From Hyphomicrobiaceae bacterium (GTDB lineage: Bacteria; Pseudomonadota; Alphaproteobacteria; Rhizobiales; Xanthobacteraceae), in contig JAJPJB010000080.1 of the NCBI GenBank assembly GCA_021324465.1, positions 1 to 64,000 of the forward strand: a DNA stretch of 64,000 nt, read 5' to 3'. Both the position numbers and the translations under genes were made by a program. Numbering within the stretch: the stretch's first letter is position 1; every line of letters begins with the position of its first letter. The notes beneath the pieces were generated by a model that worked only from the letters and a program-made list of their open reading frames with translations, had not been told where the DNA came from and did not search any database. Of the stretch, positions 34,988 to 44,395 are shown one piece after another.

Positions 34988-35050
34988 TGAGCGCACCGGC
35001 TTTGTTTCTGCTGTTATTGGAGCTGGGCATTATCGAATCGGGAGCATGAA

Positions 35051-35932
35051 ATGGGTCAGTCGCCGCCAAGGAGCTTTCGCCAAATCATCAACCAAGCCGT
35101 CAAAGATAAGCGCCTGCTCGTCGTTCCAGGGGCGCATGACGCACTCTCCGCGCGGCTCATCGAAAAGATCGGCTTTGAGACCTATTTCATCGGCGGTTTT
35201 CCGGCGGTCGGCGCCCGTTATGGCGTGCCCGACGTCGGGTTGATGGGCTTCGGCGAAATCTCGGCCGTCGTGCGGGACATCATGTCGGCCTGCGATTTGC
35301 CGGTTTTTGTCGACGGCGACGACGGTTATGGCGATGTGAAGAACGTGGTCCGTACCGTGCAGGCTTATGAACGCATGGGCGTGAGCGCCATCCTGATCGA
35401 GGACCAGCAATGGCCGAAACGCTGCGGCCACATGGTGGGCAAGAAAGTTGTCCCAACCGAGCTGGCCGAAGCGAAGATCAGGGCCGCATGTTCCGAGCGT
35501 ATCAATCCGGAAACGTGGATTCTGGCGCGTACCGATGCCCGCGCGGTCTATGACCTCGACGAGGCCATGCGCCGGGCCGAGCGTTATGTCCGCGCCGGCG
35601 CCGACGGCATCTTCATCGAGGCGCCGCGTTCAATCGAGGAGCTTAAACGCATCGGCCGCGCCTTCGATGTGCCGCAGATCTGCAATCCATTGATGGGCGG
35701 CCACACGCCGATTCTGTCAATGGAGGAGCTTAACGAGCTCGGCTTCAGCTGCGCCGTGCTCGGTCTCGACACGTTGATGCACGCCGCCAAGGCGATCGAA
35801 GCAGTGCTGCTCGACATCAAGAGCGGAAGATTCGCCCGTCGTAACGACGGCATGGACTTCGAGGCGTATAAAAAGCTCGTCGGCTACGACACATGGCAAG
35901 ACATCGACGAGCGCTTTGCGCCGAAGCTGTGA
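35051..35932 (+). CDS. isocitrate lyase/PEP mutase-family enzyme
   Basis: 293 residues of the ICL/PEPM barrel. The Mg-binding stretch is VFVDGDDGYGDVKNVVRTV, and the catalytic loop is WPKRCGHMVGKKVV, with the Lys-Arg-Cys-Gly-His core of C-C lyases (KKCGH in isocitrate and methylisocitrate lyases). It resembles dimethylmalate lyase or oxaloacetate decarboxylase-like members rather than AceA. The product would be pyruvate or a related keto acid; substrate unknown. GGGAG precedes ATG 35051. It follows the secretion cassette by 63 bases but is unrelated in function. Confidence 0.82.
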   Translation: MGQSPPRSFRQIINQAVKDKRLLVVPGAHDALSARLIEKIGFETYFIGGFPAVGARYGVPDVGLMGFGEISAVVRDIMSACDLPVFVDGDDGYGDVKNVVRTVQAYERMGVSAILIEDQQWPKRCGHMVGKKVVPTELAEAKIRAACSERINPETWILARTDARAVYDLDEAMRRAERYVRAGADGIFIEAPRSIEELKRIGRAFDVPQICNPLMGGHTPILSMEELNELGFSCAVLGLDTLMHAAKAIEAVLLDIKSGRFARRNDGMDFEAYKKLVGYDTWQDIDERFAPKL

Positions 35933-36014
35933 TCGTACTTGCCCACAATTGAAGGCGGCAGAAAGGGTTTGGCCCTGATTTCGTTTTCGTGCGGCGAGTG
36001 GCAGCTGAACGAAG

Positions 36015-37049
36015 CTAGGCCAGCGCCGGCTCGCGATTGGGCGCTCTCGCCGGCACCGGATCACGCAAATTGAGGATACGCCGCGCGTTGTCGTAGAACA
36101 GCTTCTGCTGATCGGCCGCCGACAGCTTTAGCTCGTCGATCAATCTGAGGCACGGCGCCGGATCCCAGCACGGATAGTCGGTTCCATACATGACGTGGTC
36201 GATGCCGTAGTAATCGATGGCGAATTTGATGCCGGCGGCATGCGGCGAGACCGTGTCGGTGTACATGCGTTTCATGTAGTCCTGCACCGGCCGCGGCAGT
36301 CTTGCCGCCTTGGAATTCTTGTCCATGCGGCCGGCCTGATAGGGCAGTGATCCGCCGGTATGCGACATGATGATTTTCAAGTGCGGGTGCCGCTCCATCA
36401 TGCCGGAGAGAATGAGCCGCATCGCGCCGACGCTGACCTCGATGACCCGGCCGAGACTCAAATGGAGCGCGCCGTCATAGCCATCGAGCATGTCTTGAAA
36501 GATGACATCGGTGGGGTGCAGGAACAGCGGCAGGCCGAGCTTCTCGACATGGGCGTAGAACGGCTCGAGCCGCTCGGAGTCGATGCGCGCATCGGTGCCG
36601 ACGCTGCCCGGAAGATTGACGCCCATCAGACCCAAGCGATTGACCGCGTCGTCGACCACCTCGATCGCGGCAGCGGTGTCCTGCAGCGGCACCGCCGCGC
36701 TCGCCCATAAGCGGCCGGAATATTTCTTTTGTGCGCCCGCCATTTCCTCGTTCCACATCAGCGCGTAATCGCGGCCTTCGGCGAGCGGCATGTCGGAGAA
36801 TGCCACCGAGAACGGGCCGATCGAACAGACCACATCGACCTCGTGACCGAGGCCTGCCATATATTCGAACTGCTTGTCGAGATCGAACCACTCGGCCCAG
36901 GAATTCAGATGCTGCCCGCTATCCCGCCGACGCATATAGTCGTAGCCCCCGCGCGCGTTGACGCGCGCCTTTGGGAAGTCCCGACGCTTGCACAGTTTGT
37001 CGAAGATCGAGCGGGGCCACCAATGGAAATGCGAGTCAATAATATGCAC
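36015..37049 (-). CDS. metal-dependent amidohydrolase (ACMSD-like)
   Basis: 344 residues of the amidohydrolase-2 group. Metal ligands are seen in IIDSHFHWWP (HxH-type), LFLHPTDVI, IIMSHTGGSLPYQAGR and VMYGTDYPCWDP (Asp). The family includes decarboxylases of aromatic acids (ACMSD, gamma-resorcylate) and hydrolases of lactones. GTG 37049 has AGGAG seven bases upstream. It diverges from the NMT1-type binding-protein gene across a palindrome-rich gap, suggesting shared control. Confidence 0.85.
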   Translation of the reverse strand: MHIIDSHFHWWPRSIFDKLCKRRDFPKARVNARGGYDYMRRRDSGQHLNSWAEWFDLDKQFEYMAGLGHEVDVVCSIGPFSVAFSDMPLAEGRDYALMWNEEMAGAQKKYSGRLWASAAVPLQDTAAAIEVVDDAVNRLGLMGVNLPGSVGTDARIDSERLEPFYAHVEKLGLPLFLHPTDVIFQDMLDGYDGALHLSLGRVIEVSVGAMRLILSGMMERHPHLKIIMSHTGGSLPYQAGRMDKNSKAARLPRPVQDYMKRMYTDTVSPHAAGIKFAIDYYGIDHVMYGTDYPCWDPAPCLRLIDELKLSAADQQKLFYDNARRILNLRDPVPARAPNREPALA

Positions 37050-37090
37050 GAAGCGCTCCTGACAAAATCGCTTTTTGCAGCGATTCTAAT

Positions 37091-37133
37091 GACCGGGCCA
37101 TTCCCGGTCAACGCAATGCCGCCAAGGCGGCAT
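37091..37133. promoter_or_regulatory. paired palindromes in divergent promoter
   Basis: GACCGGG-N5-CCCGGTC (37091-37109) is followed by ATGCCGCC-AA-GGCGGCAT (37116-37133). Both are perfect and lie between two divergent starts (37049 and 37204), where terminators are not expected. They are good candidates for regulator binding sites. Confidence 0.45.
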
Positions 37134-37203
37134 GGCAACAGGTCGGGAACTCTGCGATGATCTAACAAATTCTCGCGAGAACGAGGAATGTCGGGAGGAA
37201 GCA

Positions 37204-38187
37204 ATGAGAGCATTGTCCCGTAGAAGGCTGTTAGCGGCCCTGGCGTGCGGTGCGGCGTGTCCGTTTGCAACGCGGCTATCGCCGGCAAGGGCGGCCCAAA
37301 AACTTCGCGTCGCCAAAGTGGTGCCGTTTGCCTGGGCCTTCACGCCGCTCGATATTGGCATCCAGACGGGAATCTTCGCCAAGCACGGGGTGGATATCGA
37401 GGAATCGGCGTCTTCGGGGGATGCCAAGCTGCAACAGCTTCTGGTGTCCGACAGCGCGGATATCGGCATCGGCAGCGGACCCGGCATGGCTTTTGCGGCC
37501 AAGGGTGCACCGGCAAAGGCGGTGGCGGCAATGTATGGACTGCCGAGCGATATGGCAGTGATGGTCGGTTATGACTCCGGCGTCAAAACGGTCGATGATC
37601 TCAAGGGCAAAAAGCTCGGCGTCACCACCGTCGGCTCGTTGACCGCTTGGATCGGCCAACGCATCAATGAACGGAAAAAGTGGGACGGCAATGGCATCGA
37701 CGTGGTGCCGATCGGCGGCATGCCGCCGGCGCGCGCTGCAGTCAAGCTGCATCAGATCGACGGCTATATCGGGGCGCTCGAAGTGGGCTATAAGCTCGAA
37801 GAAGCCAAGGAATGGCGCGTCATTACCACGGCGACGCCTTTCGTCGAGCATTTTATCACGCATGTGCTGTTTGCTCGTGACGAACTGATCGATAAACAGC
37901 CGGATTTAGTGCGCGCCTTCCTCCAGGGCTGGTTCGAAACAATCGCCTACATGAAAGCCAACAAAGATAAAGCGGTCGAGATTTCCGCCAAGGTGGTCGA
38001 TCTCAGCCCCGGTGTCGCCGCTCGCGCCTATGACGATCAGATGCCCTACTTCAGCACCGATGGCCGGTTCGATCCGCAAGCGATTGCAACGCTGAAGAAG
38101 TCCTTCATCGACATGGGATTGCTGACCAGCGTTCCGGACGACAAGGTTCTGTTCACGACCGAATTCGTGCCGGTGAAGGTGGAATAA
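37204..38187 (+). CDS. NMT1/SsuA-type ABC solute-binding protein
   Basis: 327 residues. It starts with a Tat-like leader (SRRRLLAALACGAACPFATR). Family features are PLDIGIQTGIFAKHGVDIEE, ADIGIGSGPGMAFAAKGAP and VDDLKGKKLGVTTVGSLTAW. This group binds sulfonates, thiamine precursors, nitriles and similar small ligands. ATG 37204 follows GGGAGGAAGCA. No permease or ATPase is next to it. The operon on the other side runs convergently towards it, so the ligand may be the substrate of the hyu/M24 enzymes. Confidence 0.85.
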   Translation: MRALSRRRLLAALACGAACPFATRLSPARAAQKLRVAKVVPFAWAFTPLDIGIQTGIFAKHGVDIEESASSGDAKLQQLLVSDSADIGIGSGPGMAFAAKGAPAKAVAAMYGLPSDMAVMVGYDSGVKTVDDLKGKKLGVTTVGSLTAWIGQRINERKKWDGNGIDVVPIGGMPPARAAVKLHQIDGYIGALEVGYKLEEAKEWRVITTATPFVEHFITHVLFARDELIDKQPDLVRAFLQGWFETIAYMKANKDKAVEISAKVVDLSPGVAARAYDDQMPYFSTDGRFDPQAIATLKKSFIDMGLLTSVPDDKVLFTTEFVPVKVE

Positions 38188-38228
38188 TCAGGTCCCGGGC
38201 TGGATAGCTGTCGTACCAGGTTCGAATT

Positions 38229-39281
38229 TTAGTCATAACGCAGCGTACAGAGAATGCTTGCCGGTTCACCGGCCGCGCCGAGAAGCGCAGGAGCGCCGAT
38301 CGGTATGGGCCTGCCTTCGATCGGCAACGCAGCCTGGACGGAAACGAGCGATCCCGGCAGCGGCGTTGTCGACGCGCGCAGACGTGATCCCAATAGCGGT
38401 TCGAGCGGTTGCATGGTTCGGCAGCCTTCTACCAGCCATGTTTGAAACCCGGAAAATCCGGCGTCGCTTGGCAATTGCGCGACCGCCGCGGCAAGCTCGA
38501 TCGACAATTTTTGTTCTACCTCGGGATCGACAAAGCTGCGCACAAGCCGAACCCATGCGCCTTTGTAGGCGACGGTTGCGCGCAACGCAAAATCCTTGCC
38601 GCGCGCCGCCCGGCCTTCGATCCGCCTGAACCGGAAGTCGCGGTCGAGGTCCGGGGCGGCGGCGACATAGATTTCCTCGGCACCGAGATTGCGTGCCGTA
38701 GCCTCGGTCGCGGCGATCATGTCGTTGAGCTTGACGCCGTTCGGGGCATTGCGCAGGGCGGAATGGGCGATGGAGGAGGCTCGCGCCGCGAGCGCGATTT
38801 CTGCCGGATCCGCCTTGGCGCGTAACGCGCCGAACCACGCGCCTGCGTCGTACAGCGTGAGATTGGGACCGCCCTCGCGCAAATCGTCGCCGATACCGGC
38901 GGGCAATCCGTCGAAATCAACGATGCCCACGGCCGCTGTCGGGTTCGCGGCCGCGATCTGTTGCGCCGCCTTCAGGCCGATGCGCGGCGTATGCAACACC
39001 TCGCCTAACCGGCTGACGCGCTCGATCCAGGATTTCACGCGCAAGCTCAGGGCCGCCACCAGAAAGGGTGCGGCGGCATGCGGCACAACCAAAAGCGCCT
39101 CCGACCAGTAAGGTACAAAACCCACGAGCCACGAGACACCCGCCGGCCGTGTATTGTTGGTATAGATGATAAGCGCGTCGCAATGCGCCTCACGCATCGC
39201 CGCACGCACGTGCGTCAGCCGCGCGTCGAAAACGGCGTCGGGCAATTCCGCCAGTGAACGGGCGATCAAGCCGCGGCGCAT
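38229..39281 (-). CDS. degenerate M24 (creatinase-fold) protein
   Basis: 350 residues. The N-terminal creatinase-type domain (~1-150) is clear (MREAHCDALIIYTNNTRPAGVSWLVGFVPY). The C-terminal pita-bread half is recognisable by position but lacks the usual Asp-Asp-His-Glu-Glu metal ligands and the GHGIG-type histidine. It lies 16 bases after the other M24 gene and ends the hyuA-hyuB operon. A non-catalytic partner or a divergent hydrolase are both possible. Confidence 0.7.
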   Translation of the reverse strand: MRRGLIARSLAELPDAVFDARLTHVRAAMREAHCDALIIYTNNTRPAGVSWLVGFVPYWSEALLVVPHAAAPFLVAALSLRVKSWIERVSRLGEVLHTPRIGLKAAQQIAAANPTAAVGIVDFDGLPAGIGDDLREGGPNLTLYDAGAWFGALRAKADPAEIALAARASSIAHSALRNAPNGVKLNDMIAATEATARNLGAEEIYVAAAPDLDRDFRFRRIEGRAARGKDFALRATVAYKGAWVRLVRSFVDPEVEQKLSIELAAAVAQLPSDAGFSGFQTWLVEGCRTMQPLEPLLGSRLRASTTPLPGSLVSVQAALPIEGRPIPIGAPALLGAAGEPASILCTLRYD

Positions 39282-39297
39282 CGGCGTATCCTATCCC

Positions 39298-40401
39298 TCA
39301 CGCGGCAATCTCGAACAATTGACGTGGCGTCTGGCACAGCACCTCGGCACCCTGTTCGGTGACGACGACCGCGTCGCCCAGCACGATGTAGCCAGCATCG
39401 GGATGGTACGTATTGGGGTGTACGATCAGGGTCATGCCGGGGATGAGCATGGTATCGACATCTTCCAGGATGTGCGGCTTCGAGTCGGCAAACAATCCGA
39501 GGCCGTGGCCGCGCACGCGCGTCCATTGGCTGGTGGTGTATTCGCCAAGTCCATATTTGCGAAACACCTCGTTCTCGGCCTTGGCTACATCGGCGGCGCG
39601 CACACCGGGGCGCACCGCCGCAATGCCGGCTTCCAGCGCCTCCACGAAGATCGCGAACGCGCGGCGTTGCGCCTCGGTCGCCTTGCCGACGACCAGCGTG
39701 CGGCAGATTTGTGCAAAATAGCCGCCGATGGCGGGGGTCAGCTCGGTGGTGACGAGGTCGCCGGCGGCAATGCGGCGTTCGGACGGCGGCGTCATCCCGA
39801 AGATGTCCTTCCCGCCCGAACCGATAATCATGAAATTATCCGGGCAGCCGCGGCGGCGCAGATGCGCTTCAATATCGGCGACGATCTCGAATTGGCGGCG
39901 GCCCGGCCGCACCGCGCGGCGAAACTCCCCGTATGCCTCATCGGCAATTTGCGCGGCAGTTCTGACCGCGGCAATCTCGCCTTGGAGCTTGTGCATGAGC
40001 AGCTTGTCTACAAGCGCTGTTGCATCGTCCAAGCTAAAGCCGCGTGCCGGATCGACGAGCCAGCGCGGCACGAACCGCCTGGGTGCCGCGGCAAGGCGCT
40101 CGTTGGCCATTCGCTCAAGCCGCGCGCCGACCGCGCCGGCAATATTCGGAGCGAAATGCACGCGCACGTCCGGCGCTTCGACCTCAGCGCGCTCGGCATC
40201 GGTGGCGCTATCCAGAAAGAGATCGACCTCGCCGGCAGCGGAGACCAGCGCGATGCCATGGCCTTCGAGAATGCCGAAATCCGAGCCGTAGCGCAGGTAA
40301 TCGCCCTGCCACGCATTGCCGTAAAGGAGCAGTTGCGTGATGCCGGCTCCGCGCATCATCTCAGAGAGCCGCTGCCGTCGCTGTTGCGCGAGCGTCTTCA
40401 T
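39298..40401 (-). CDS. creatinase-like M24 hydrolase lacking metal ligands
   Basis: 367 residues. The N-terminal domain covers ~1-130 and the pita-bread domain ~140-365. Where metallopeptidases have two Asp ligands, this protein reads LVTTELTPAIGGYFAQICRT (Glu and Gln). The His is kept in RVRGHGLGLFADSKPHI, but the later Glu sites read LIVHPNTYHP and GYIVLGDAVVV. This resembles creatinase, which works without metal, more than Xaa-Pro peptidases. It starts two bases after hyuB stops, so it is operonic. Confidence 0.8.
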   Translation of the reverse strand: MKTLAQQRRQRLSEMMRGAGITQLLLYGNAWQGDYLRYGSDFGILEGHGIALVSAAGEVDLFLDSATDAERAEVEAPDVRVHFAPNIAGAVGARLERMANERLAAAPRRFVPRWLVDPARGFSLDDATALVDKLLMHKLQGEIAAVRTAAQIADEAYGEFRRAVRPGRRQFEIVADIEAHLRRRGCPDNFMIIGSGGKDIFGMTPPSERRIAAGDLVTTELTPAIGGYFAQICRTLVVGKATEAQRRAFAIFVEALEAGIAAVRPGVRAADVAKAENEVFRKYGLGEYTTSQWTRVRGHGLGLFADSKPHILEDVDTMLIPGMTLIVHPNTYHPDAGYIVLGDAVVVTEQGAEVLCQTPRQLFEIAA

Positions 40402-40403
40402 TG

Positions 40404-42092
40404 CTACTCCGCAGCCTGGTCCTCTGCGACAGCAAATCCATAATCGCGTCGCGCCGCTTCCGGCGATATATAGCCGGCACGCAGATCAGCCGCGACCGAC
40501 CGCCGATCGCGTGTGTGCGGATCGCCCCAGCCCCCGCCGCCGGCCGTCGAGAAGACGAGCCGATCGCCGGCTTGCATGGTGACACCCGTCGCCTTCTTGA
40601 GCTTGCGCTCGCTGGCGTCAGCACGAATGAGCGTCGCCTCGTTGACGGCGCCCGGCCGACCACCATTGAGGCCCCAGGGCGGGTCCTCGGTTCGCTCGCA
40701 ATTGACGTTGGCAACACAGGGCTGCAGCGCCCGGTAAATCAGATCGACGCCGAGGCCACCGCGGTAGCGCCCGGCACCGCCTGAATCCGTGCGCAGCGCG
40801 CAGCGCTCGATCAGAAATGGATATTGAATCTCCTGCAGCTCGATGGGCGCACTGCGCACGTCGCCCTGGCAAATCGACACCGAAGCAGACTCGCCATCTT
40901 CGTGCGGGCGGCCGCCCCAGCCGCCGCCAAAAATATTCATCAGCAGGAAGCGCCGGCCGTCGGGCCTATAGCCGCTGATCGAGCAGCCGCCCATGTCACC
41001 CTTATGTGCCGCCGGAATTTGCTCTGGCAGCACCGGCGCCAGGGCCTTGAGGATGGTATCGATCACGGTCGGCAGCGGAATGCTCCAAAGTCCGAGCGCG
41101 GCCGGCGATTTGGCATTGAGGATCTTGCCCTGCGGCAGCACCAGTTCGAGCGGCCGAAAGCAGCCCTCGTTCACCGGCGCATGCGGCTGGGTGAGACACT
41201 TGAAAGCGACGCGCGCCGCGGCAAGACCGCCGGAATAGCCGGAATTGGTCGGGCCCGGCACCTGATCGTTGATCTGCGAGAAGTCGACGATCATCCGTTC
41301 GCCGTCGATCGTCACCTTGACCTTGATGCGCAGTTTCACGTCAAGCGTGCGTCCGTCATTGTCGAGAAAGCTTTCCGCCTCATAGACACCGTCGGGAATC
41401 TTGCCGATGAAAGTGCGCGCTTCATGCTCGGTCGCATCCCAGACCTTATGGATGGAGGCTTCGACGGCCTCGCGGCCGAAGCGGCGCAACAATTCCGAGA
41501 ACCGCCGGATGCCGAGATTGCAGCAGGCGATCTGCGCGCGCAGATCGCCAAGCGCCGCTTCCGGGAAGCGCACATTGTCGTTGATGATTTGCCACAAGGT
41601 CTCGTTGCGTCTTCCAGCCTCGTAGATTTTCAACGAGCGGAACTGAATGCCCTCCTGATAAATCTCGGTGGTCTCGACCGAGCCGAAGCCGACGCGCATG
41701 CCGCCGATGTCGACCCAATGCGCGCGGCTCGCCGCGAATGCCACCACTTTACCGTCGTGGAAGCAGGGCGCGTAAATCACGACATTGTTGAGATGCTGAC
41801 CGCAAACCTGGCCGTGATTCATGATCAGGACGTCGCCGGGTGCGAAACCGTCGAGGCCGTAGCGCTCGATGCCGTCTTTCACCGCGACGCCCAGATCGGC
41901 GAGAAAGATCGGCAGCCCGCCCTGGTTTTGCGAGATCATGCGGGCCTCGCCGTCGACCAGCCCGCAGCAGAAATCCCGTACTTCGTAGATCATCATGTTG
42001 TAAGCGGACTTGCACAACGCCGTCGCCATTTCGTCCGCATAGGCGTTTACCGCGTTGCGCACGACCTCGACGGTAATCGGGTCGATCTTCAT
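40404..42092 (-). CDS. hyuB: hydantoinase/oxoprolinase subunit B
   Basis: 562 residues of the HyuB family. Landmarks are DPITVEVVRNAVNAYADEMA at the N-terminus, GDVLIMNHGQVCGQHLNNVV, NIFGGGWGGRPHEDGESASV and VFSTAGGGGWGDPHTRD at the end. HyuB forms an ATP-dependent ring-opening enzyme with HyuA, acting on hydantoins, 5-oxoproline, N-methylhydantoin or, in acetone-carboxylase relatives, ketones. It overlaps hyuA by ATGA. Confidence 0.93.
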   Translation of the reverse strand: MKIDPITVEVVRNAVNAYADEMATALCKSAYNMMIYEVRDFCCGLVDGEARMISQNQGGLPIFLADLGVAVKDGIERYGLDGFAPGDVLIMNHGQVCGQHLNNVVIYAPCFHDGKVVAFAASRAHWVDIGGMRVGFGSVETTEIYQEGIQFRSLKIYEAGRRNETLWQIINDNVRFPEAALGDLRAQIACCNLGIRRFSELLRRFGREAVEASIHKVWDATEHEARTFIGKIPDGVYEAESFLDNDGRTLDVKLRIKVKVTIDGERMIVDFSQINDQVPGPTNSGYSGGLAAARVAFKCLTQPHAPVNEGCFRPLELVLPQGKILNAKSPAALGLWSIPLPTVIDTILKALAPVLPEQIPAAHKGDMGGCSISGYRPDGRRFLLMNIFGGGWGGRPHEDGESASVSICQGDVRSAPIELQEIQYPFLIERCALRTDSGGAGRYRGGLGVDLIYRALQPCVANVNCERTEDPPWGLNGGRPGAVNEATLIRADASERKLKKATGVTMQAGDRLVFSTAGGGGWGDPHTRDRRSVAADLRAGYISPEAARRDYGFAVAEDQAAE

Positions 42093-44146
42093 TCCTGATC
42101 CTCGTCTTTCCTCAGCGAGACGATGATGTTACCCATCGAGTCAATGCGCGCCAGATCGCCGGGCCAAATCAGCGTTGTGGAATTCGCTTCTTCGATCAAG
42201 GCCGGACCGACGATCTCGCAACCGGTAGCGAGATGCGGCCGCCACAGGATGCGCGCGGTTATCGGATGCGCGGCATCGCCAAACACGACCGGCCGAAACT
42301 GCTCGGCCGCGGCGCCTTCCTGCCGCCACGGCTGTGACAGCCAACGCCCGATCGTATCCTGCATCCGCGGTACTGTGACGACAAGGCGAAGGTTGACAAT
42401 TTCGATCGACTGATCGGGCGCGGCATGCCCATAGCGTTGATCATGCAATGCGTCGAACCGCGCACGCGTGCCCGCAGTCGCGCTTGTCAAATCGCGTGCC
42501 GTGGCGACCGCGATCGGAATGGTATGCTCCTGGCCGCGATAGCGCAGATCGGCGGCGAAATTGAACCGGCCGCCGTCAAGACGATCCCGCGCCAGCGCCG
42601 CCTCGCCTGCGGCACGCAGCTCGGCGAAGGTAGCCGCCGCAAGGTCGGCGTCGACTCTGCCGAGTTCGCCGACCAGTGTTCGCACGAAATCCTGGCGCCA
42701 TTCCGCCATCAGCATGCCGAGCGCCGAAAACGCGCTCGGCAGCTTTGGAATTATCACCTGCGGAATGGAGATCTCGCGCGCAATGCCGACCGCATGCAGC
42801 GGTCCCGCGCCGCCGAACGCGATGAGCGTGGTCTCGCGCGGATCGATGCCGCGCTTGATCGAAACGGCGCGCACGGCAAGCGACATCGCGCTGTCGACGA
42901 TGGTGGCGATGCCGCGCGCCGTGGCCACGGCATCAAGTCCAAGCTGTCTTCCGAGTTCGCCGAGCGCGGCTTCGGCGCGCTGGCGATCGAGCTGCATATG
43001 GCCGCCGAGAAAACGCGCCTCGTTGAGACGGCCGAGCATCAGATCGGCGTCGGTAACGGTCGGTTTCTCACCGCCGCGGCCGTAACACGCCGGTCCCGGA
43101 TCGGAGCCCGCGCTGACCGGCCCGACATGGAGGCCGCCAAGCTGATCGCACCAGGCGATCGAGCCGCCGCCTGCCCCGACCTCGACGATGTCGACCACCG
43201 GAAGCTGCATCGGCTGGCCGGAGAAAGCATCGCCGATGACATATCCTTCTTCGATCGGCGGCACACCGCCGGCAATCAGCGAAGCCTTTGCCGTGGTGCC
43301 GCCCATGTCGAAGCCGATAGCCCGTTCGATGCCGAGAAGCGTGGCAACACGGCCGGCGCCGATCATGCCGGCGACCGGTCCCGACTCCATCATTGCAACC
43401 GGGGCACGACGCGCTTCGCCAACCGACATGGTCCCGCCGTTCGAACGCATAATGCCGATCTGGCCGCGAAACTGTGATGTCTTGGCGAAATCCTCCAAAC
43501 GATCGAGATAGCGGCTGACGCGCGGGCCAACGAACGCGTTGAGCACGGTCGTCGACGTGCGTTCATATTCACGAAATTCCCGCAAGATTTCGTGGCTCAA
43601 CGTGACGAACACCTTGGGCAGCAGCCGCCGCAGTACGGCGCCGGCAAGGACCTCATGCGCGGGATTGGCGTAAGCATGCAGAAAGCACACCGCGACCGCC
43701 TCGATCTTCGCCGCGATGAGCGGTTCGGCCAATGCGGCGACTGCGGCTTCATTGAGCGGGACGAGAATCTCGCCTGCGGCGTTCATTCGTTCGGCAAGTT
43801 CGAATGTCAGCTCGCGCGGCACCAGCGGCCGCGGCCGATGAAAGAACAGGTTGAAGGCGTCCGGACGGTTACCGCGGCCGATGGCATAGACGTCGCGCAT
43901 ACCCTGCGTGGTGACCAGCGCGGCCTTTGCGCCTTTGCGTTCCAGCACGGTGTTGATTGCGATGGTCGAACCATGGATCAACTCGTGCAACGCGGCGAGA
44001 TCGCAATCCGCGCGCTTGAGCGCGTCGGCAATCCCCCGGGTGGGATCGGCAGGAACAGTCAGCGTTTTGGAGGTGACAACCGCTCCGTCGCGAAAGGCGA
44101 CGAGGTCCGTGAAGGTGCCGCCGATGTCGACCCCAACGATGCTCAT
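42089..44146 (-). CDS. hyuA: hydantoinase/oxoprolinase subunit A
   Basis: 685 residues, actin-like ATPase fold. The phosphate-1 loop is SIVGVDIGGTFTDLVAFRDG; further markers are HGSTIAINTVLERKGAKAAL, IGFDMGGTTAKASLIAGG, VGAGGGSIAWCDQLGGLHVG and TLIAFGGAGPLHAVGIA. It is the ATPase half of the HyuAB enzyme. ATG 44146 is chosen; a TTG immediately before it is equally in frame. First gene of the hyuA-hyuB-M24-M24 operon. Confidence 0.93.
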   Translation of the reverse strand: MSIVGVDIGGTFTDLVAFRDGAVVTSKTLTVPADPTRGIADALKRADCDLAALHELIHGSTIAINTVLERKGAKAALVTTQGMRDVYAIGRGNRPDAFNLFFHRPRPLVPRELTFELAERMNAAGEILVPLNEAAVAALAEPLIAAKIEAVAVCFLHAYANPAHEVLAGAVLRRLLPKVFVTLSHEILREFREYERTSTTVLNAFVGPRVSRYLDRLEDFAKTSQFRGQIGIMRSNGGTMSVGEARRAPVAMMESGPVAGMIGAGRVATLLGIERAIGFDMGGTTAKASLIAGGVPPIEEGYVIGDAFSGQPMQLPVVDIVEVGAGGGSIAWCDQLGGLHVGPVSAGSDPGPACYGRGGEKPTVTDADLMLGRLNEARFLGGHMQLDRQRAEAALGELGRQLGLDAVATARGIATIVDSAMSLAVRAVSIKRGIDPRETTLIAFGGAGPLHAVGIAREISIPQVIIPKLPSAFSALGMLMAEWRQDFVRTLVGELGRVDADLAAATFAELRAAGEAALARDRLDGGRFNFAADLRYRGQEHTIPIAVATARDLTSATAGTRARFDALHDQRYGHAAPDQSIEIVNLRLVVTVPRMQDTIGRWLSQPWRQEGAAAEQFRPVVFGDAAHPITARILWRPHLATGCEIVGPALIEEANSTTLIWPGDLARIDSMGNIIVSLRKDEDQE

Positions 44147-44395
44147 CAATCAGCTCGCCGCCGGAAAAATGGCATCACGTGATCAGCCGCAGATTATGCA
44201 GCCTCAGCCCGCGGCAGCGGCGGGCGACCACGGATGAGATCGGCGCGCTTCTCTGCCATCAAGAGCACGCAAGCATTGATGTGAGCGGAAACCAGGTCGC
44301 GCATCGCGGCGCAACGCAAGTCCAGCGCACGCGCGTCGGCACCGCCGACTTGGCCGCACCAGGACGCGCCACGTCCTGCGGAACCGAGATAGTCA

